Assembly: GCA_026008535.1 (NCBI GenBank)
Contig: BRKX01000017.1
Coordinates: 6,898,501 to 6,962,500, forward strand
Origin: Perilla frutescens
Lineage: Eukaryota; Streptophyta; Magnoliopsida; Lamiales; Lamiaceae
Reading direction: 5' to 3'
Length of the DNA stretch: 64,000 bases
Below the pieces are notes generated by a model. It searched no databases. It was given only the letters and a program-made list of their open reading frames with translations, and was not told the DNA's origin. Both the position numbers and the translations under genes were made by a program. Shown one piece after another: positions 58,180 to 64,000 of this stretch (positions are counted from its first letter, which is position 1; each line of letters begins with the position of its first letter).

Positions 58180-60089
58180 TCAGTTTCCTGCAAAACTAAT
58201 GATGTCACCTTTAAACTGATTTGATCAGTTTTGTTGATCAGCTGCTGATTGACTTTTCGTCAATTTTCTGTTCTTGAGTGGTCAGATGGGGCTAGCTTCT
58301 CCGCTTTCTCTAGAGCTATTTGACCTTTTCCTTTTGGAAGCTGAACTGATGATGTCCTGAAAAGGATCAGTTCTGGCTGCAGTCTCAGCATGCTGAAGTT
58401 GCTTAAGAGGAACTACTAAGTTGGTCAGCTTCAAGATGGTCAACTCTTTAATTCCTCTACAGGATGAGCTGGACTGATCTACCATCAGTTTTACAGCTCT
58501 TGAGCAAGAATTGATAAGAAGAGTAACATAGTCTCTGGACAGGATATCTAGAGACGTGGTAGTATCTTCATCGTCTTTTGCTCTACTGTGTCCATGGTGT
58601 TGACTCATTGGGCTTACCACAATTTGAGTATGAGATAGATTTTAGTCTATCTTTTCAGTGGTACCCGCAGCTTGTAAATATGCCTCTTCTGACTGAATTG
58701 GATCAAGATTCAGTTTTAGGCAACATCGATGGACTAGATTGTTGGCAAACTACTTTTCAGTTGCAACTCCTTGCAAAGCATGGCCTTAGCTGGAATGTTG
58801 TTATCAAATTGATGTTTCATAATCCGCTAGACTTACACAATAGTTGGAGGAAATGGATTTGAAGCTCCAATCCATTTAATACTCCAAGTCTCTTCACGTT
58901 GCTAAAAGCTCATGCCATGAAAGGCAGTTAGCAAGAAATGTGACTGGATTGACATAGAATGTCTCTAGTTATACCAGTAAAAGTACCGGTGCAGTAGTTT
59001 CAATAACTGGTTGTCTTGCTTGGCAATATAAGTGAAGTGAGTGAGAAGGAGATTCGTTACATCCTTCTTAGCACTCTTGATAGCATATTCGCCACTGTAG
59101 AAGGTGCGAATATTTTCTTCAGTCAGCTGGAGAGGAGGGCTGGCTCTCTTGAAGTTATCAACTCCATAATTTGGATGAGGGATTTCAATGAATGGAATGA
59201 GCTCATCTGGATCAGTGTAGGGTTTGAAGTCAATTAATGATCCATTTTTGGAGTGTGAAGAGGAACTTTATTAGCAGCTGAACTGATTGAAGTTGTATTG
59301 CCAGATTTGACTTTAGATCTCTTCTTCTTTTTGAGTGACTAAAGATGTCTTTTCCCTTTCTTGGGAATCCAGTCGGAGATGAGGACTGGTAGCGCATCAT
59401 CCTTTGGAAGATTCAGCATATCTTCCAGGAGCTTGCTCATTCTTAGAACAAGTCCTACCTTGGACTCAAAATTTCCCAGTCTTCTTTGAGTCGACAACTT
59501 TGATGACTTAATGCTTGAATTGGGAGAAGACAAACTCTTCCCAATTAGCTTCCAATCCTTCAACAAGGTGTATCATTACCTTATATCTTTCTTGAGTTAA
59601 TCGACTCAAGCTTCCAACGGCGCCAAACATCATTCTGTTTGTGATATCAAGCTTAACTCCATACTCAGACATCAGATCAGTTTTAGCTATGGTAAAACTG
59701 AATTACTTGGAGTAAGTTGAAGCACGCCATTCTTTCCAGTATGGTTCAGCTGAATCTTTCAGATCTTGAACCCTGGAGCCTTTTCTGGGAAGTTGAAAGA
59801 TTTCTGCAATCTTTCTTTCAGTGATGTGAAGTTTCTTTTCTTAAATCACTGATTGTATAACCTTTCCATCTACAGTGACCTTTGCTTTAAGCAAGAACTC
59901 ACTTACCAAGTCTTGTCTGAAGAATCTTGGAGGAGTTTTAAGGTAGTGCAGAATTCCGGTCTTGTGAAGATTGACTAGAAGAAAATGATTGTTTGATTCC
60001 TTAAGAATCAATTGAAATTTCTATCTTTCCAGATATTTATCTTTTATCATTTGCTCTTTAAAAGAAATAAGAGCTTTGGATTTAGCCAT
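58180..60089 (-). pseudogene. copia-B downstream ORF2, decayed
   Basis: ATG at 60089 (MAKSKALISFKEQMIKDKYL), matching the ORF2 start of copia-A. Further pieces: SKVGLVLRMSKLLEDMLNLP and LISDWIPKKG (59339-59566), the ELIPFIEIP/HG-type region near 59000, and KDDEDTTTSLDILSRDYVTL with KRKRSNSSRE (58282-58620). Stops and frameshifts throughout. Confidence 0.72.
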
Positions 60090-60439
60090 TTTTGAAAGCT
60101 TTGGCTGAGTTTCAACTGAAGCTTTTGAGAGAGAGAGAGAATACTCTTTTAAAAGATAATTTTTGAAAGAGTATATGAATTGCTTCTTCTGTTGTTATAT
60201 TCTTTCAAAAATTTTGAGCAAGGAGTTTTATGAGTGAAGAGAGAGACTCATAAATTTGTTGGTTGAAATAATTAAATGCCCCCTTGTCATTTTCTTTTGG
60301 CTTTTCATTTTGAGCTTAGGACCAACGGTCAAAAATTAATAAATACTGACATAAGTATTTATTTAAGCTAAAAGATTTTTATTTATGAAAATATTTAAGA
60401 AATAAACTGATTTACAAGAAGTTATCCTAAGGCATCTAG

Positions 60440-61835
60440 TCAGCTGACTTCTGAGGCCTTCAGGTCTTCTTGCGTTCAGTTTTTCTTTTCTTGTCTCTCC
60501 TGGAACTGTCTGGCATGTCCTCATTGTTGGCGGAGTCGTCTTCAGATTCTTTAGTTCCAACAATTACTTCTAGTTGCAGAATTGACTCAGAGAGCAGTTT
60601 TACCTGATTTTTCATGCTTTGAATCAGTTTCTTGAACTGCTTTGACGTCTTGCCCAGCTGTTGCTCCTTCGCCTGTTAAGCATCTCATCGAGTCTTTCTG
60701 GCAATCAGTGGATGCTTTCTAGTCACTTGTTCTGCACCCAGCTGTTGCTCTGTAACCTGGTATTTTGTAGCTGGTTTCTCAACCATCTCAGAATGAGTCG
60801 GTGATGCTGCTTTCCATCCAGTAGGACTCTTCCTAGAGTCCTTTCTTACATCATCTCCCTTTCCAAATGACTTATATCTTTAGACAACAAGGAGGACATC
60901 ATCTGAGTCAGTGTTAGATCGAATTACCGACTCTGCCATCTTGGCTTTCCATTTCGCCCTTGTTGCTGGAGTGGATGGAATTAACTTCTGCCTCAGTCGA
61001 TGTTGTAGCTCTCTGATTATCACAGGAGGCAGTGCTTTTTGTTCTACCTTTAGAATGAAATCATCAGGATCAATTGGTTGATAGTTTGTCTCATTGGCCA
61101 TCAAATTGGGAAGCAACTTTTCAAGATTAAAGTTGACTCTGTTGTTGTAGTACATCTTCTTAGGGAAGCACATTCTACACTTGGTGTCATCTTCCACGAT
61201 GTCTACAAATCTTTTGAGTTCTCTGAAGAGATATAGGGACCAATCTACTCTCTTCCCTTCCTAGATGGCTACGCAGATCTTGTATTTGATTTCTGACATC
61301 TCATTGTGATTTTCACACAGACCTACCATTATCTATATGACCACTGTAGATAACACTTGAAATTCTTTCTGGAATTTGAGTGTTGAGTGGTTGAGATGGA
61401 ACCTTTCTTCAATGGGATTTGGGGCCCAATGATTGAAGCAAGCTTCAGCGTTTGCTTCTGTATCTTCAATATTGACTCCTCCTTCAGGTAGATCAAAGAT
61501 GTCCTTCAATACTGAAGAAGTAATTTGAACTTTCACACCTCGTACTTTTGTTGTGATGAGTAAAGAGTCCTTATCACTGAGGGAGTTGAGAAAAAATCTG
61601 CCACTGCTTCTGGATACACCTTTGTGGGAGTAATTTCAGTGTATGTTCTTAGTCCTGCCGATTCAATTAGTACCAAAATAAACTCATCTATTCGTGAGTA
61701 ATTGGTGAAAAATTTACAGTTGTCTCGATCTAGGATCTTGTGGTGATATAGATCCTTGCAGAAGACAAATGAATCTTCACCGGTAAATTTGAAGTTGAGC
61801 TTTCTTCGGTGAACATTGGTAGAGAATTGAGCCAT
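60440..61835 (-). pseudogene. copia-B downstream ORF1, shortened
   Basis: ATG at 61835 (MAQFSTNVHRRKLNFKFTGE). Domain 1 continues with TPTKVYPEAVADFF, VQITSSVLKDIFDLPEGGVN and FQKEFQVLSTVV, matching copia-A ORF1 closely. The C-terminal end has KRKTERKK like the copia-A tail. At about 1.4 kb against 2.4 kb in copia-A, the second domain (RYM-x-W, FHG-x-x-FW) is not found, and the middle (61197-60880) is different sequence. Two or more frameshifts. Confidence 0.72.
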
Positions 61836-61957
61836 TGAGGAAGAATTTTTGGAAGATTCAGAAGGTTTAGGAGAAAATGAATTATGGATAAATTTTGAGA
61901 GACTGAGTGCTTGAGTTCTTTGGTCAGCTGTGTTGGAGATTTAGGGAAAACAACTAA

Positions 61958-61970
61958 CCTATTTATAGAC
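61958..61970 (-). promoter_or_regulatory. copia-B ORF1 TATA box
   Basis: GTCTATAAATAGG on the minus strand, about 125 bp before the ATG at 61835. A GACACGTCAT element lies about 150 bp further upstream (near 62115). Same arrangement as copia-A ORF1. Confidence 0.65.
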
Positions 61971-62640
61971 TCAATTGAACGGTGAATCCAATGGTAAAAG
62001 AATTCAACCTAAAATCAAAATTGAACGTTTCCGATTAATCCGTCAATTTTAATTGTAGATTTATCCGTTGAGATTAATGAGGAGAGAGAGTGGGTCCGAT
62101 AGTAATATTAAGATGACACGTCATTTTACCATTCAGTAATAAATTCAACTTTGAACTTATCTAATATTAGCTCTCCTCGAGTCTCCATGTGGAATTGAGC
62201 TGCTGACATCATCAATTGGCCTCACAACTGATGATCTTATTGGCTTGGAATGATCAGTTCCAACTAGAGTCCCTTCAACTTTAACTCTTTGTTAGCTTGA
62301 GCTGTCTTCTCAGCTTTGGTTCGCCTAAGCTTGTCAGCTGCTTCCTTCAGCTGAAGCTTTGCCTTCTTCAGTTAGGCTTGGTCTCGACTTCTCACATCCG
62401 TTGAACATGACTAGTTGAGAACTGATGTCTTCTGCGATCAGTTTACTCGTCTTCACCCGTCAGCTTCCATGTAGTCTTTGCCATTTCCTTATAACTGATA
62501 TGGGCTCATCAGTTTAAGCTCCAAAGCTTATTTAACTGATTCTATCTTGGGTCAGTTCTCATCTTCAGCTGAAGTGCTCCTCTTCACTCCTTCTTTTGGC
62601 TGATCATCGTCCTCCTTTGAAGCTAGTTCGAGCAATCCCA
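61971..62640 (-). other. copia-B spacer between RNase H and ORF1
   Basis: No ORF. Dense in AACTGAT/CAGTT words like 40290-40740. Confidence 0.6.
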
Positions 62641-62641
62641 G

Positions 62642-64000
62642 TTAGATGCACAACTCCATAAATCTAGCTTCTGGCAATGGCTTGGTGAGGATATCGACTA
62701 TCTGCTTCTCCTTGTTGACATATTTGATGCATATATCTTTCTTCTCGATGTGATCTCTGATGAAGTGGTACCTGATATCAATGTGCTTCGTCCTTGAATG
62801 CAATACTGAATTTTGAGATATTGTAATAGCACTATTGTTATCACAGTAGATTGACACTTCTTCAGTCTCCACCTTTTAATTCTTGAGTTGTTGCTTCATC
62901 TATAAGATTTGAGCACAACATCTTTCAGCAGCTACATACTCGGCTTCAGGATATCAGTTTGTTCCTAAAAAACTGACATGTTCCACTAGTGCTTTTTTTA
63001 TCGATCTTGTATCCTCTGAAGTTTGAGTCTGAGTCTGAGTAGTCGGTTAGACTCAAGCTATCATCTCTAGGATACCATAACCCAAGATTTATGGTTCCTT
63101 TGAGGTACTTCATGATCCTCTTCACTGTTTCGATATAACTTTTCTTCGGGTTGGCTTGGAACCTTGCACACAGTTCGACTAAGTAGGAGATGTCTGATCG
63201 GCTGGCAGTCAGGTAGAGAAGGGATCCAATGATTCCTCTATAGTGCATCTGGCTGACTAATTCTCCTTCTTCATCGAGGGTCAACTGCACTGATGTATTC
63301 ATTGGAATCTAGAGAGATTTTTCTTATCGGTTCCAAACTTTTTGACAAGCTCTTTGGTGTACTTGGCTTGACTGATAAAGATTCCGTTTTCCAGCTGCTT
63401 CACTTGGAGTCCCAGAAAGAATGTCATTTATCCTATCATCCTCATCTCGAATTCATTTTGCATCAGTTGAGCGAATCGAGTGCAGAGATCTTTACTCTTG
63501 GATCCAAAAATTATGTCATCCACAGAAATTTGGACCATCAAGATCTCAGCTGATCGTTCTATTCTAAATAGAGTTCGATTAATGACTCCTTTCTAAAACC
63601 CATTCTTCAGCAAGAATGTTGTAAGGGTTTCATACCAAGCTCTTGGCGCCTGTTCAAGCCATATAGAGCTTTCTTCAGCTTGTAGACTTGATCTCCGATT
63701 TCGAAGCCTGGAGATTGCTCGACATACACATCCTTCTTGAGCATCCCTTATAGAAATACACTTTTCATGTCCATTTGATAGACGGTGAAATTTTTGTGAG
63801 CAGCATAGGTGAGGAACAATCTGATGGCCTTCAATCTTGCAACTGGTGTGAATATCTCATCAAAGTCGATCCCTTCACTTTGAGAGTACTCCTTGGCTAC
63901 CAATCTGGCCTTGTTCTTGTGATCATGCCTTGTTTATCCAGTTTGTTAAGAAAGACACAGTTAGTCCTAATGACTTTTTGAGTTTTCGGCCTATCAATAA
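62642..64000 (-). pseudogene. pol: copia-B pol 3' part: reverse transcriptase and RNase H
   Basis: Minus strand, leaving the window at 64000. Reverse transcriptase from PVARLKAIRLFLTYAAH through MDMKSVFL and GFEIGDQVYKLKKALYGL, with the catalytic pair as VDD near 63520, then RNase H (RGIIGSLLYLTASRSDISYL, KIDKKSTSGTCQF, CDNNSAITISQNSVLHSRTK, ILTKPLPEARFMELC). Several stops and frameshifts. Parallel to 38900-40200 of copia-A, with ordinary substitution differences, so it is a close family member, not a duplicate of the same copy. Confidence 0.88.

Larger units (their letters stand above)
32052..64000 (-). mobile_element. copia-B: older giant Ty1/copia element, interrupted twice
   Basis: Minus-strand element whose 3' end is at 32052 (TGTTGGTCCCGG) and which continues beyond 64000. 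Its own parts are 32052-32840, 50171-54116 and 58163-64000. The 3' LTR is split by copia-A, and the region between its downstream ORF3 and ORF2 is split by the gypsy-L element at 54117-58162. Reading leftwards from 64000: reverse transcriptase, RNase H, ORF1, ORF2, ORF3, 3' region, purine tract, LTR. The order is identical to copia-A but diverged and more decayed. Confidence 0.88.

Overview
Repeat-dominated plant nuclear DNA, almost certainly from a eudicot. The evidence is the set of elements: Ty3/gypsy chromovirus and Tat-type elements, very large Ty1/copia elements with Met-tRNA primer sites, Stowaway and Harbinger MITEs, a CACTA end, Mutator-like foldback elements, and one small secreted-peptide gene of the EPF/EPFL stomatal-patterning family. 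Almost all coding sequence belongs to retrotransposons. The species cannot be named from the sequence alone.

Layout. 1-2267: truncated minus-strand Ty3/gypsy element, called gypsy-L here (protease, leader, primer site, partial LTR). 2268-2905: LTR-like fragment of another family. About 2985-7749: 3' part of a Tat-type gypsy element (plus-strand integrase C-terminus, then an antisense additional ORF, a 62-bp tandem repeat and a terminal region). 8442-11155: three transposons nested inside one another (solo LTR in Mutator-like foldback in Harbinger MITE), each with its target-site duplication. 11222-11472: Stowaway MITE. About 12060-12335: CACTA-type end. 12428-14905: second, complex foldback element. 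15329-15689: EPFL-like gene with TATA box and an apparent frameshift; this is the only host-type gene. 15690-18289: AT-rich DNA with a TA microsatellite and a degenerate tandem repeat.

18290-29831: complete minus-strand Tekay-like chromovirus (18295-29826, TSD CTAAC). Its left LTR carries a gypsy-L solo LTR (TSD AAACT) and its right LTR has lost about 216 bp. 30075-31290: minus-strand LTR-like fragment. 32052-64000: an older minus-strand copia element (copia-B). Its 3' LTR is split by a younger, complete 17.3-kb plus-strand relative (copia-A, 32841-50170). Its internal region is split by a pol-less gypsy-L element (54117-58162, TSD ACTTT). Copia-B continues beyond the window.

The most unusual system is in the two copia elements. 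Downstream of gag-pol, copia-A carries three consecutive large ORFs (41079-43460, 43797-45831, 46343-47929) that are diverged paralogues of one two-domain protein. ORF1 and ORF3 have promoter-like upstream regions with a TATA box. Copia-B carries the same three ORFs in the same order, and the ORF1 and ORF3 TATA boxes are conserved. An LTR retrotransposon thus seems to have acquired, triplicated and kept a gene with its own promoter. All autonomous elements here carry stop codons or frameshifts, many explicable as C-to-T changes typical of methylated, silenced DNA.
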